From assembly GCA_949317995.1 (NCBI GenBank), contig OX439039.1, positions 16,421,282 through 16,485,281 of the forward strand: a stretch of 64,000 bases of DNA. Direction: 5' to 3'. Both the position numbers and the translations under genes were made by a program. Below the pieces are notes generated by a model that saw only the letters and a program-made list of their open reading frames with translations, had not been told where the DNA came from and ran no database searches. This stretch comes from Acholoe squamosa. Lineage: Eukaryota; Annelida; Polychaeta; Phyllodocida; Polynoidae. Shown here piece by piece: positions 47,601 through 60,450 of this stretch; position 1 is the first letter of the stretch, and the number at the start of each line of letters is the position of its first letter.

Positions 47601-50440
47601 ATGTTCACCAGAAACACAACACGATCTTCATGTGGAGAGCAGCCTAATGTTCTATTACAAGGCTACTTAATGACAACCATCCACTGCCTTGTGTGCATGC
47701 CAATAAGGGTAGATGCTATCCAGTAATGTTGAGCTCTCAATAGTAATATCACAACCCATATTAGAATGTGAATATCCAGTCAAGGGCTGGCGTCCAAACT
47801 ACATGCCCTTTTGTAATGACATGAACTAGAATATCTAAGATTTTCCACACTTTAATCAGCATGTTTCAATTCTTCACACTAGCCAAATGAGTTATAAAAA
47901 AAGACAATGACATTACCATATTTCCATGGACTTGCATGATCTACCTTTAAGGGAAAGACGGCAGAGGAGTAGTTCATTTCTCGTAGATGTGATTTGAAGT
48001 CCCAGTCTATTCATGGTGTTGGTTAGCTGAATGTCAATTTACTACCACTGTCAGCAGTGAGCTCATGGTTCGATGGGTGATACAATTTTTCAATGCTCCG
48101 TGTCCACACTCAACATACAAGTTTGTTTTGATGAAGTCTCAGCTCCCTAATAGCATGTAGTGATGAACTCCACTTGGATTTGTTATGAACTGTCAACTAC
48201 ACATTTAATAACCACTTCAATGCTGGCAGATACTTATTCATTAGATGGTTGACATGAAAATGTTTCATGAAGCGAAAGGCATTCTCGATGATGGGAAGTT
48301 GTTCTTTCCTTAAAACTGCACAATCATGGGGACACTGATATCAATACCTATAATAAAATATCATCCTACTGCTGTAATGTAAAGACTGCATTCCCTTTTA
48401 GGTGTGGATTGTAAGGGCATTTTGCCAGGCACATGGTACAACGAGGTACCTAGGACTGGTGTATATTGACATCACAACTATATGATTTGATAACAGTTAT
48501 AATAATAGCGTAGGTAATCCTGAAAACACAGGCAAATGAAACAAGGGTGCTGAACATTATATCATATGAGCAGTGTAAAATGTACCATGAGGAAAGATCT
48601 CCTGTTTTATGATTTACATAGAAGGTTCAAGTTAGCAAGCTTACATATTTTTGTCACTTCTGAATAAGAAAGGTGTGTGATATAGAAAATGGTGCCTTTA
48701 GCAGTGAAATATCAAACATTAAAAGTTATCATTGAAAGTGAGTTGGCTCTCACAAAGGGCGAGAGTCAATTACTTTTAAGATGGATTATGTATTCACTGG
48801 AGTTGTATTGATTAACACTGTCTGATTGAAAACATTGCTTATGTGAGGTTTAAAAGCTATGGTTTTCCGCAACAGGCTATAAAAACTGACTCGTTAGGAG
48901 TCAGTGACTTTCAACCTTTGTTATAAGCCAGGACATAGGGCTTTGAATAAAATAAAGTGTCATTAAGTAATATTGAGTTTGTGAATTTAATGGTCCTCAG
49001 GCTGGTGAACATCGCTCACTGAATTGCACCTATAAAGGTGGCATAATACAACCATGCACCATGCCCTTTGATAGTGAACACTCTTAGTGTTGGTGTTATT
49101 CGCCAATGTGATGCGGGCAAGTCTTTCCATCAGATCTACTTTGATACATCAAATGCATGCCAACCAGGAAACATTCATCGTGAAGCATATGATTAAACAT
49201 AATTGGTACATGGGACTACATGTATCATATAGCCCCAACAAGTAAGTGATCAGATGTGAAGGAAGATTGTCAGACAAAGAATCATTTATATCTTCAATTG
49301 GTACAGTATTATCCTGAGATGGCAGGAATAGGTCGAGGTATTTTGCATCAGACATAACTAAAGAGCGGCCATACAATGACCAGTTTGTAACATGTGCTGT
49401 GTCTCTGGCTTGTTACATTGTTCTATTCCCTAACCTCTAAAGGCAATGTGAGAAAAAAATAGCAAAAAGAAGTCCTTAAGAGAAATATGTGTAATTCATC
49501 ATAACTGCTCAGTGCTCAGTGCAGTAGACTACATATGACTATCCACTCATGGTACAGAAGATAATATTGATTTTAAGGAATAAAATGCAATATTAACATG
49601 CATTTGATCCCGTGCCTTCTTCAAGTAATTCAAACGTATTTTTTCATGTATTGAATGACACCCTCCTGCTGCCATCAGCACCAACTAACCTACCAAGAAT
49701 GCCTAAAATTGGCCCCGTCCTTGGATACATGCCTTTCCTGCTGTAGATATGTAGACTGGTAGGCCTTTATTTCATTATTATTGGCCTCCCATACACAATA
49801 CCCTTAGAGACGACGTGATTAGCTAACTTTTATGTTTACCCTCCTCCCCCTCCCCACCAAATTAAAAACCCTAGTGCAATACTATTGGCATCCTCTTAAT
49901 TGTTTGTGATTAGGACTCCCCTGAATCATTCTGTAAACTGCCAGTCATGAATTCAATAAGTTTTTAATTTTGAAGTATGAAGGACAGACATTAATGTTGG
50001 GTGCTGGGCCATGGTTGTATATCATTGAACTAGCTTTATGTCCATGTATGACTAGATTATATCAATTTCATTGCTTGGTAAGGAAAATGACATTGTTTAA
50101 GAATGTAGTAATTGAGCATAAACCATCGCAGGTTGTATACAGCAAATGTTATCCAAGCATTAAATTAGAATTTTCAGACTGAGGATGTTAATCGAAGCCA
50201 TTTTTCCCCAGAAGGGTTACAGTAAATGACGATTAATGCTTTAGCACATATAAACAAAGAGTGACTGTTTTCAATGATATATTCTTTCTGATATCCTGTC
50301 TGATATATACAACTACTAATACTGTATTATATTATGCATGTAGGAGACTTGTGTTTAGTATCAACTCCCCTTGGCTTTTTAAAACTTCACTGTAATGTAT
50401 CACAGACATAATGTGACACTACATAGTCATAGGCCGGGGG
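44660..50440 (+). repeat. Beta block, copy 2
   Basis: Second long copy of the beta block, colinear with 33,480-38,650 and displaced by roughly 10.4-12.1 kb depending on local indels. It also matches copy 3 at 54,230-54,480 (GGCCACATTATCTGGAGAGA) and 55,520-55,640 (GTGGCACA-ATCTCAGA-GCAG). The 48,300-49,750 stretch has no obvious partner in copy 1. No coding frame is conserved between copies. Confidence 0.75.
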
Positions 50441-51099
50441 CTGATAGGACCCACCATGCATCCCCCCCCCACATCCCAACGCGATATGAATTTTTTTGAT
50501 CTTTAGGGTCCCTGAACAAGATTCAAGATGTTAACATTGATTATCTTGGGATGCACTACCGGTTTTTGCTCATTATTCATGTGCGGGTTCAGACCACTTT
50601 TGCTACCATGTTATTCAAGGGGTATGCTCAATCCCTAAGCTCTAAGACTAGCTTACCTTGTCTGGATCCTGAAGCTATTGGTGTTGTTTGAAAGAAGACA
50701 TAATAAGCTTTTGATTAATCCCTAATACATGTTTTTAAGTTCAGAATTGAGTGTACCAGACAGTCAGGAAGACAGAAGATTGAAATCACAAAGTTCCTTC
50801 TTTAACTGAAAAATGTAAATGCACTCCAGATACATGTATGAAACTTGCTCTTATCCTTATCTAACCACAATATCTAATATGATTTATGTAGGCCAAAACA
50901 TTCTGAGTAGTATGAGACATTTTGCAGCATTGCTTGTTGACTATGACCCACGTTATTTCCTTAGAAGCGAAGACACTACTGTGAGTCAATACAATACTGT
51001 TCCATTTCAATAATCTATCTCTTTATCTAAATGGATGTTTTTCCATGCTAAATATTCATTAATTCTCCTGACTCTTATGTAAAAAAGGGTGCTGATTAA
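50441..51099. other. No gene; insertion-like stretch
   Basis: A C10 run near 50,462 begins a stretch without a partner in the window. Similarity to beta ends just before it. Confidence 0.4.
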
Positions 51100-52270
51100 G
51101 AACATACATATATGGCCTTAGTAATTTGACTCAGTACAGCTGAATTTGTGAATTGTGGTCACAAATGGTCTTCACTGATACCGTATGTTACCCTCATAGA
51201 GTACACTGCCAATTTCCAGCAGCTGCCTCTGTCTGTGGTCCCTAATTTATCACATAAATTAGGTTCCAGGGTGAAAATCTGAGTTCTGTGCCAATTACAA
51301 AAAAGTGGAATCAAAGCTATTAATAGATTACCACGTCGACTAGACTGCATCAACTATAAGGAGACCTTGTGAAGATTGTTGTAGACAGCCATACCTACAC
51401 ATTGATATACATTTTGTCATATATATTTACCTTCAAAGACTGTTGGTGGCTAAAAGAATGTAAAAATAGGCAAAGTGACCATGTCTTTTTAGGGAAGATA
51501 AAAGTAAATATCAATTTAAAATAGAAGTAACATTGGAACACTGCTATTATCATTCTCTCCTGGAAGGTAAGGTCATTGTCTGTTACTGGAGTATACCAGG
51601 AACAGTCTAGATTAGATAAACTGATAGTAATGTTAGGAAATGAATTTCTTTTTAGAGAAATGTCCGTTGCCATGAGTTCAGGGCTTTGATTTGGAGGTAT
51701 GATATGTTCTAAATATCTAAATGTCTATTGCAGAACATAGCTCTATTATTCCTCTTTGTACCCTGTAGATATTGTTTTTCAAACTATAATAACCTTTATA
51801 CAAGCCTCACCTATCTAAAGGCATATAAAACTGTTCAAAATCATGGTAATGGACGTATTACCCTCCTATCTTTTAACATAGGGATTATTTTTATCATGCT
51901 ATAATTAGCAAACTAATCAACAAATAATGTCCCCTTTTGGAATAGTGTAATCCATATATACAAATGTATTCTGGGGTAAAAGGTATAAATTGTCAAGATT
52001 TCTTTTTGGGCGCTTTTCCAACGCAATTGGCACAGGACTCAGGATTTCACCCTTCACTCTGGTCATGTTGATTCCCACCTTGACTGCACCAAATAGCTAA
52101 AATAAATTCATTTGGCTCTGTGACACAAGCTGTAAAGGTCGAAGGCCAAGTGACCTTGACCATGAAGGTCACCTTGCATTATCGAACAATGTGGAGAAAC
52201 ATTTATTCTGGAGTACACTTCGAAGTGGCCCAGATATGGTTGGAATATCAATAAATATTCTGTGTTGCTG
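51100..52270 (+). repeat. Delta block, copy 2 (split)
   Basis: 51,100-51,270 and 52,045-52,270 together match 25,150-25,520, with about 780 bp inserted between them. The right part carries paired nuclear-receptor-like half sites (see 52,151-52,171). The inserted part has a minus-strand open frame at 51,395-51,673 with no recognised domain. Confidence 0.7.
52151..52171. promoter_or_regulatory. Inverted nuclear-receptor half sites
   Basis: TGACCTTGA (52,151-52,159) is the exact complement of the ERR/NR5A extended half site TCAAGGTCA and faces AAGGTCA at 52,165-52,171. Delta copy 1 keeps the AAGGTCA (25,412-25,418), but the other half is altered to TCAAGTCA. It is a motif match only, inside a repeat. 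Confidence 0.3.
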
Positions 52271-52805
52271 CTCATAACATGTACAATTACATGCTAATAA
52301 TTTGGTGAAATTCTGGGGCTAGTGGTAACGTTGTGAGTGAAATAAAATCACAATAAGCTCAGGCTTTTTTTCTGAGTTTGACACAGCTGAATACAGATTA
52401 ACTAGCAGAAATAGTATTGTACAAGTATATAACAGGTTTGCTAACACAAATGTCAGCAGAAGAGATTGATAGCCTCCTCCTGAGGTATATTTGAATTATT
52501 GGGTAGGCCATGGTACCGAAGAAAAGAAATCAAATGTAATCAGGTGCCTTGCTTTTAGAAGAAATGGACAGAACTAATGGTACAGACAGAGCTACAACTT
52601 TAAAATGTAATATTTTCCAAACCATTAACAACCTGTAATACAATGTAGTAGGACTGACAGCCTCCTAATAGACTCTGCTTAGAGACTCCCCTGAGAAATG
52701 CAAGGAACTGTCACTCCCAAATGAAATAAGCTCCTCTCAATTCAGCAGGTTTTTAATCATTATGTCAGTGCCTTGGCTAAATTGAGGTTATTATTCTGAC
52801 CAAAT
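52271..52805 (+). other. No gene; short beta-like match
   Basis: 52,640-52,760 resembles 37,210-37,310 and 48,140-48,210 (GACAG-CTCCCTAATAG, GAACTGTCACTC). The rest is unmatched. Confidence 0.4.
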
Positions 52806-53290
52806 CCAGTGAAAGTAATCAATGCAGGTCTGAAGTGAGCAAATGTGGGACCAGCAGATGCGGGACGAGCAGACATTGGACAGATATTTTTTTCCATTAT
52901 TTAACTATGATAGCCACAAATTTTGAACATATGGGACAAATATGGCTCAGTGAAATTCCTTGACACCATAATACCCCATAGATAAAAGAATTGTGGTTGT
53001 AATAGGCTAAAAACTGATGACCTGCTCCATAAATGAGCAGACACGGGACAAGAAAATGAGCAGATGTGGGACAAGAGAGTAAATTTGCTTAAAACTTTTT
53101 TAGACATTACAAAGCTGAAACTAATGATTTGATAAGTTCAGAGGCATAGCTAATCTCAAAGTACCATATTTGTCCCATATGTTCAAAGTATGTTGGCATC
53201 ATAGGCAAAGAATGGAAAAATATCTGTCCCTTGTCTGCTCACTTCAGACCTGCATCACTTTCGCTGGAGCTGGTCTTCTATGAACTCATG
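52806..53290. mobile_element. Foldback/MITE element with long inverted repeats
   Basis: The left end contains ATGCAGGTCTGAAGTGAGCA at about 52,823-52,842. The right end carries its inverse at about 53,245-53,264. Pairing continues inward through GGACAGATATTTTTTCCATT and GAACATATGGGACAAATATGG, about 110 bp per arm, and outward to CCAGTGAAAGT. The centre holds repeated GAGCAGA-GTGGGACAAG units. It is non-coding; the minus-strand open frame at 52,901-53,107 follows the repeat arm. Confidence 0.75.
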
Positions 53291-53319
53291 TAGACAGTTT
53301 CCACCATGATTACAAGTCC

Positions 53320-54905
53320 ACTTGTTCATCTATTATAATGCATAGAGTAAATGTAAGATTAGTATCAGCTCCCTGGTCTCTCTAACTGTAAAATGTTTAA
53401 GAATAGGATGTGGCACCGTTTTACGGCTATGGTCAATAGATTTGAACCTCAAAGTCATAGACCCAGCTTCATTGCTGAATGGCTCAGGCATCCCTAATGA
53501 TTATTGTGATAAGAACAGGCATTACTACTTTTCTTATTCCTTGTTTGCTGATTTGCTTGGCACAATGACTGGAAAGATCAATATAAATCAGTTTTTATGC
53601 ATTAGGACATAATCATATCAAATTGAGACCAGGGTCAATTAGTTCTGATTGTTTGATTCCATGATTGCTCAGTTTTGCAGTATTTAATTTCTTTAATGTG
53701 CACCAACCTGGTATCACAAGGCCTCTGTTACAAAAGGATGGTGGTGTACAAATTGTAAACTATAGAATTAAATGGCACTTGATATGTGTTTAAAGAATGA
53801 GCTATGCAAAATGTACCCGCCTCAAAGACTACCAGGCTTTATGGAAATTTGTCACCTTCAAAGCGTTTCTTCTTATTTCAATGTGGTTTAACAGATACAT
53901 GTTTCTGATTGAGCAAAAGATCCAATTGGATTAAAAACAAAGATTCCCTTACCATTGAATTGAAATTCTAGGCAGAAGATATTAATTAGAGCTACCTTTG
54001 TCTCTACCAGGCTACGGTAAAGTTGTGTTGGATATTAAGTTTTACAAATGAAGTCTCTTTCAGTGTGTCAATGTATCATTATACCGGAGTACATACAATA
54101 AATGTGGGATGCTTATCGACTCCTTTGGCCTCATTAGCACTTTAGTGTAGCATTTATGAATATGAGTTGACACTACTTTATGGTTATGACCAAGAGCTTT
54201 GCCCCATCAACTCACAGATCCAGCTTTATTGCACTATGGCCACAGTCCTTCCAGTGAAGAATGTTCTGTAATGGTGATAGGAACAGATATTACTGTTTTT
54301 TATTTCCTTGTTCGCAGATTTGTTGGCCACATTATCTGGAGAGATCAACATAAATCAGGTTTTTATGTGGTAGAACTTAATTGGCATGATCATGTATCTA
54401 AATGAGACCGGAGTCAAAATATCAGTGATGCTCAGTGTTTGTCTACATCTGGCTTAGTTGAGCTGTTTTGTAGATGAGAAATGTTATAAGTACATTAATG
54501 ATATGAGCCTTGGGGTGATTAAATATCACTCATTAAAGATCTAATTTTTCCGAAGGTGCATTTCTGACAGTAAATCCCTAATTTATGGTACCCTCTCTCT
54601 TCCTCAAAATGCTATAATGGTCCCTGGGGTTGCCCTGTGGTATGGTGATGGTCCATCTTTTTTGTTTATGATATGACACCTAGCTTTTAGTAGAAATAGC
54701 AACATGATTCAGTATTTGAAAGATGATAACAGCCCCTAGATACAAAATCTAGCCAAAACACCTTGGTAGAAGAAGATGTAATTAGTGTCATTTCATCATG
54801 ACAATAATTGTCATTATAAGATAAATGGTAGAAATTATTTATAAGAAATAAGTTACAGAATGATACACACAATATAATTATGGACACAATTGGCTGGCGA
54901 CCTGC

Positions 54906-54955
<50 letters not shown>

Positions 54956-55760
54956 CATATTACAGGCAGAACATGTCTAAGAAGTGACCAGTCAACCATC
55001 CCCTGTCTTCACACTTAATCATAAGAGGGCACCCTACCAACCCAATGGTTTACCTGTCTATCCTTTTTTTGGAATAGAAACTGTGATTGCAGATCTCCAA
55101 TTCCCATCTCGCAAGTTCACATTACCCAGAATAATGTGGAAAGTATCAGTAGACATGGCCTGCAGGTACATGCCCTCAATATGCAGGGTACTAGGAATTG
55201 GTCACTTCTGCCTCTCTGAGTTTTAATCTGAGGCATGTATGGCTAGTTTTAGTTTTCGTCTACACAACAGTAGAAAGATCCATAAATATAGGCCTACTTT
55301 TGATTACAAGGACAATCTCTCATCGATCGATCTCTATTCCTTTCCCCGTTTAGTGTTCACAAGAAATGCCTTCACTATGTTGTGTTAGTATAGCACATCT
55401 CATCATTCACTTCAGACTTACAGGTACATTAATTTTACAATAGTGAGGTACTTTAAATAGAAGAGTGGGTTTAATTCCATCAGAAACAACATAGGGAAAG
55501 TGGCGGCTTGGATTTGGCTGGGAGACAGGGCTTGAGAACACAGGACGTCCTGGTGAGATGCGAGAGTCACACAGGTACACAAGTATTCATGCAGTACTGT
55601 GGCACACATCTCAGAGGCAGCTCATCTGTTCCTGTATCTCCGTTTTGCAGTACAGCAGATTGTGATGCCCATTAGTATGTTAAGTCCTGATTGAATTTAC
55701 CTGATTCCCTCTCTCAGTCCATCTTTCATTTAACACACAGAAACACGTATGTTTTCTTAT
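53320..55760 (+). repeat. Beta block, copy 3, with internal doubling
   Basis: Matches 33,500-35,560 and parts of 44,660-45,950. Two tandem versions of one segment are present: 53,330-53,700 and 54,090-54,480 both run through TATCNRCTCC...GGTTATG...TTCCTTGTT...ATTTG-TTGG...GAGATCAA-ATAAATCAG. The TA microsatellite lies within it. No gene was recognised. Confidence 0.7.
54909..54953. repeat. (TA)n microsatellite
   Basis: About 22 uninterrupted TA units. It lies inside beta copy 3, and the matching places in copies 1 and 2 are not expanded. Confidence 0.97.
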
Positions 55761-56019
55761 CATTACATTTGTGATGCTTATGTTGTCATCCTGTCATTTT
55801 ACAAAAATGGACGATGAATAATTTCAGGACCACAAGATATCACATGACAACTATTCCCTTATCTCCCGTTGATACAACGTTACTGACTTTTCATTTATAC
55901 AGTAAACCTACATAACTGGTACATTGGTGTCAGCTGCTGGCTTGCCCCTTTAAGACTGCACCGGCATGGATATAAATGATAAAACACTATTCATGGTTAT
56001 GAGTATGGGTTATTACTTT
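55761..56019. other. No gene recognised
   Basis: AT-rich spacer between beta copy 3 and zeta copy B. Confidence 0.4.
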
Positions 56020-56606
56020 TTATAACATGGTTATCACGTTCTTGAATGATTTGACGGTGCCTGGAGGTGATAATGAAGTTCGAATAGTACGTGCTAAATG
56101 AACCCATGTTGACACTTGGATTGAAACGAGATGACAGCAAGTTGACATGAAAGATTTAATTCGATATTAAAAAAAATATAGCAGTAAGACCTTAATGCGT
56201 AAAGAGGATGAAAGTAGACATTATATTCTATCACCTACCTTTAATTCGCCATGATTTGACATGTATATGTAACAGGATTGAAGATATAAAGATCAAATCG
56301 AGCAAAATTTCTCCCTCATGTTGACTACGTAGTGGACAGCTTATTTACCACCGCGAGACACAAGTTGTCACGTTGGCATATGCTCTATGAGTATTCTGGC
56401 CGTCGCGCGCACTCCTTACCAGCAGTAGCTCTATGACAATGCCTGTAGGACACACACCGACCTAACACTTTACGTCCAGGCAGTCCTGTCGTCTCGCTGA
56501 GAAACCAAGATGGTGGAAGACTTTGAACAAGACGTAATGCTTGGATTTTTATTTCTTCAATTTATAAGGTATTTACTTAAAAAAATGGTGGAAACCCTGG
56601 TATAAA
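56020..56606 (+). promoter_or_regulatory. Zeta module copy B: promoter-like repeated segment
   Basis: Partner of 6,655-7,241. The CpG-containing core GGCCGTCGCGCGCACT (near 56,399) and TGTCACGTTGGCATATGCTC are identical to copy A, while several other CpG sites are changed to TG or CA (for example CGAATAGTACGTGC and GACTACGTAGTGGA), as in methylated or older copies. The AAGATGG start region is kept, but the YY1-like GCGG has become GTGG. Confidence 0.45.
56510..56568 (+). CDS. Candidate first coding exon in zeta copy B
   Basis: The ATG at 56,510 opens 19 codons starting MVEDFEQDVMLGFLFL and reaches AG|GTATTT at 56,569, leaving phase 2 as in copy A. The length difference from copy A (59 against 62 nt) is exactly one codon. 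No downstream exon was recognised in the next 3.8 kb. Preservation by chance or as part of a repeat is possible. Confidence 0.2.
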
Positions 56607-56739
56607 CGCCATATATAAGAAATAGAGATGCACATGTACGGTGATTCTATGGGCTAGATAAGAAGCACTCGGCCTATGGCCTCGTGCTTCTTATCTGCCC
56701 ATAGAATCACCTAGTGCACCTCTATTTGTTATATATGCC
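56607..56739. repeat. Long hairpin H3 with conserved GC-rich apex
   Basis: Arms from about 56,609 (CGCCATATATAAGAAATAGAG, GTGCA-like, GTGATTCTATGGG, AGATAAGAAG) pair with arms ending near 56,739. The apex at 56,666-56,686 differs from the H1 apex by one base (TATGG for TACGG). Compared with H2, paired changes keep the stem intact. Confidence 0.85.
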
Positions 56740-59700
56740 CTTACCAACCACTGAGGATCCTGGTGTTATTGCTGAATGGATGTGGCTAACATGATTGTGT
56801 AATTAGATTTAAAAAGTTGATTTTATCCTTTTCCAAGAAATGTCATTTTTCGGTAATTTTGCACATGTTGTGACGACCAAGAGGTTGCTTTTTTAAATCA
56901 GCATGATTGTTGTTGGGTGTGATGAGCCCTTCAAACCTTTTGGTACCCTTAAAGCTGAAAATGGCTCCAGCTCCTGGACTACATGGTATCCTGTTTCACA
57001 TCTGGAAGAGGCGAACCAGTGCACCCATCACTCACTTTTCACTTTACTGTATACCTGGCCAAGCCTACAAAAGACCCTAAAAGAAGTATAAGGCCAAGAA
57101 TGAGCCCTTCACCATGGTAAGGTAATAACTTGGGATGTAAGAGATGACACTTCTACTTCTTTTTATTGACCTACGAAAAAAGTTGTCTCTAGTATATAGC
57201 AATGGAATAGCCAGTAGGCCTACATCAAGGTCCAAAAAGGATGGAGTTAATCTAAGGACCAAACTACGGTGGATGTGAGGATAGCTTGATTCCATGCACA
57301 TTAATAGGGCAGATGAACAGCCACCACTCATCCCATCAACCATGAATCCGTCATAATTCTGTGCAATTCTGGGGATTCCATTAGAGCTAGTCTCTTCACA
57401 TGGTAAGCTGATATCCAGTCTGTATACATGTGTGTGCACCTAATGAAATCTTAACCTAAACCTACTGAGACAGACAGTGCCTGATGGTGGGATTTAGAAG
57501 CGGTTCGGTGTGGTTTCAGTGGGATACATAACCATTATATGGATAGACCAAAAAAATGTTTTACTCCTGGTGAGAAGCTGAGAAGAAGTGATTCATTCCA
57601 GCCTCATCCCTGCATGATATTCACATTCATTGAAACAACACACTGTTTTTAAACGAGAAAACCATTTCTTTTGGAAATGACATGAAGATAATACAACAGA
57701 CCTGATAATTCATGCCAGACAGTTGTGGCAAAGTTTTTATTGCAGTTAAAATGAAGTGGTGTATCTTCTGGATTCTTGACCTCCCACCCTGTCTTTCAGC
57801 AACACCTGCCTTTGGTGTAATGCTATTTAAAGCAGTCTCTTGTGACTGTTGGTTGATTCTGGCCAAATCTAAAGGTCTTACGGGACCTGGCTGGTAATGT
57901 GGATAGGATGTGGGTACTTTGCCATGAGGAGTTCTAGTAAGGGACCTATTTATTCAACAACAGATAGACCTTGTACTTGGAGTGATAGAGATGTGGGGTG
58001 AAGACATCCATTTTCAAAAGTTAAAATATTAAGCCAAATTTCGTCAAGATTTCGTTTCCTTGAGACAGGCTGAGATAAGCTAAATAATTTCTTTGGTTCA
58101 GACAACCTTGAAGCAGCTCTAAAATTACTAAGGGCTCCATTGGTACATACATAATTCGAAGCCATCCAAGAGAAATCATTCCTCACTGATTACTACAATG
58201 CGTATTTGGATACGGGTGGTTATTGTTGATGCCCAATATGATTGTTGAGAGATATAAAATTTGGTCTACTCTTCATTGCTTCAATTATATTAACTCGGGA
58301 TTTGCTTTATCCATCCAATGGGTCTAACTGAGTACGTATTGGTTCTGGGTCAAATCCATTGTTCAAAGATTAATCAAAGTTAATAGTCTCTCCAAAATCA
58401 TTGACTAAAAGTGGCAATGTTTACTGAAGCAGTACGATACATTTAACATGAGAAGAAAGAATACTTGAATTTTGCGGCTGAAGGATTCAATGTGATTGTG
58501 GTTAAATAAAAAAAAAACTCCACATACTAAGTTATCCACCAATAGCCTAGTGCTAGTGACTATATTGTGAGGAGTGTCTGAGAGAACAAGGCTTAGGTCC
58601 GGGGATTAGGGTAGCATTACCCCCTGTAAGAGCCGCTAATGTATCACTAAGGTATGTACATGTTAATTTATGCTATTGAGTCTGAACCACTTGTGCATCA
58701 CTGGTGCATTATTGTGATGCACAAATGTAGCTATGTTGGGATGATTCACAGGGCTATATTTGGTAATCATGATGGCAAATTGGTAGATGTTCACTATCAT
58801 CCTAAAGGACGGAAGGTGCAGCATTGCCAGCGTTCATCGGTGAGATTAGCTACGGATGTGAATTGCGTGTCACACCAGAATAGACCAGTCACATTTAGCT
58901 ATCTGTTCTCCCTGTAGAGAAGAGGTAGTACAATTAGATTGATTTGTGGTGAGATTCTGTCAAGAGAAGTCATAATACAGAGTAGAAACTACCAGTAATG
59001 GTGTGGTCCGCAGAGATGACAAATAGATTTTTTTCATATGTTCACAGTTATAATATGCAGTAGAATGCATATATGTTGAACACAGACTGCGGCCTTTGAT
59101 TGCTGGGCATCAACTTTATTGATGATGCTCCAATGATAGTTAGAAGCTCATTTCATTCTTATCATGAGTTTGTTTTCAATTGATAAGAAGTTTTGAAACA
59201 TATCTTTTAATCTCTCAGTGGCAATGTCTGTCTCATTATTTTACCCCGCCAACCTTTCGCATGGTGTCTTTGATGGCCAAGGCAGGCCATAGTGAGTACT
59301 AAAATATTGTGCATTTATGTGATATCATTCCTGCAATAGCTTGTGTCCTATGGATTATTAGTTATCGATGTTGTGGTATTGCTGCATTGTTATAGAATCT
59401 CTGTGCCTGACCAACCTACATCGATCTCCTCTTCATTACATCTTACAAGAGAACTACCCTCATCAATCCCCATCGATGGACAGACCCCATAAATATCACC
59501 AGTGGTGAGTCGTACCTCCATAACAAAAGAGCCCCATTAGAGATAAGTAATATGCATCATTTTTAAAGTGAATTTAAAAGCAGTGGCTGTAAAGCCATGT
59601 AATTTCTGAGAGGCAGTCAGCCAACATTACAATAATATGAAAATTCTCAGGTTCAGGCTGGGAACCTTCAGGGAAGATCATAAGAAATACATTGTATAAG

Positions 59701-60450
59701 AGATTTAGTAGATCAAAGATAAGGATCCGCTGACCTCCAGGACTCCCCCACCTTCTTTACTTTTATACCCTGAGCCTTTCCTCACCACTAGCCGTGATGG
59801 ACTATAGGAGCTTAAGGCATACCCTTGGGACACATGGTGACCTTGGTCAGACCTTGAAATCTGTAAATATAGACACAACTCAGACTGTGAATAGGTACTT
59901 AGGCCTATACCAGTTTGATAATATTGGGCAGTGCTCTTAGGTCCTGGCTTGGTGTTGAAATGATACTGATTGACATCAACAGGGGTAAACACTAGGATTT
60001 TGGCTGTCAGCCGCCCAGGCCAACAGCGTAAGAGCAATGTACTGTTAAATATTCTACTGGCGGAATGGCCAATTTCAAAGGATTTCTTAGATTGAAATTT
60101 TAGCTATCACCACTGAAAAAAAGGAATTGTGTTCTACCTTACTGTAATACCCCGCGCATAAGGCACCTCTTCTATGCAAGGATCAAAACATAATACCGGT
60201 TGTTCTCTCTGGATCTGTATATCACACTCCCACAGCAGCATATAGGGCCCAGGGGGGATGCATGGAACACATAGCTTTTATAATTTTCAAAATATTGAGT
60301 AAAAGTTATGGCCTGTTTTTTTTTTTTCAACAAATCCACAAACTCAGGGCCCGCCTTATACACAAGGCATTATGATAGTAAGGCCCTAAGCCTAAGGTTG
60401 AGCACATTGCCGAGTCTAGTGAGAGGCTATTGAGTGTTACCAAGTATTTA
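56740..60450. other. No gene recognised; mostly unmatched sequence
   Basis: The largest stretch without clear repeats. Open frames at 56,903-57,091, 57,077-57,439, 57,627-57,866, 58,654-58,917 and 59,705-60,037 lack recognised motifs. At 60,150-60,375 GCGCATAAGGCACC and GCCCGCCTTATACACAAGG face each other around about 200 bp, like the ends of a small DNA transposon, but the ends are imperfect. Confidence 0.4.
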
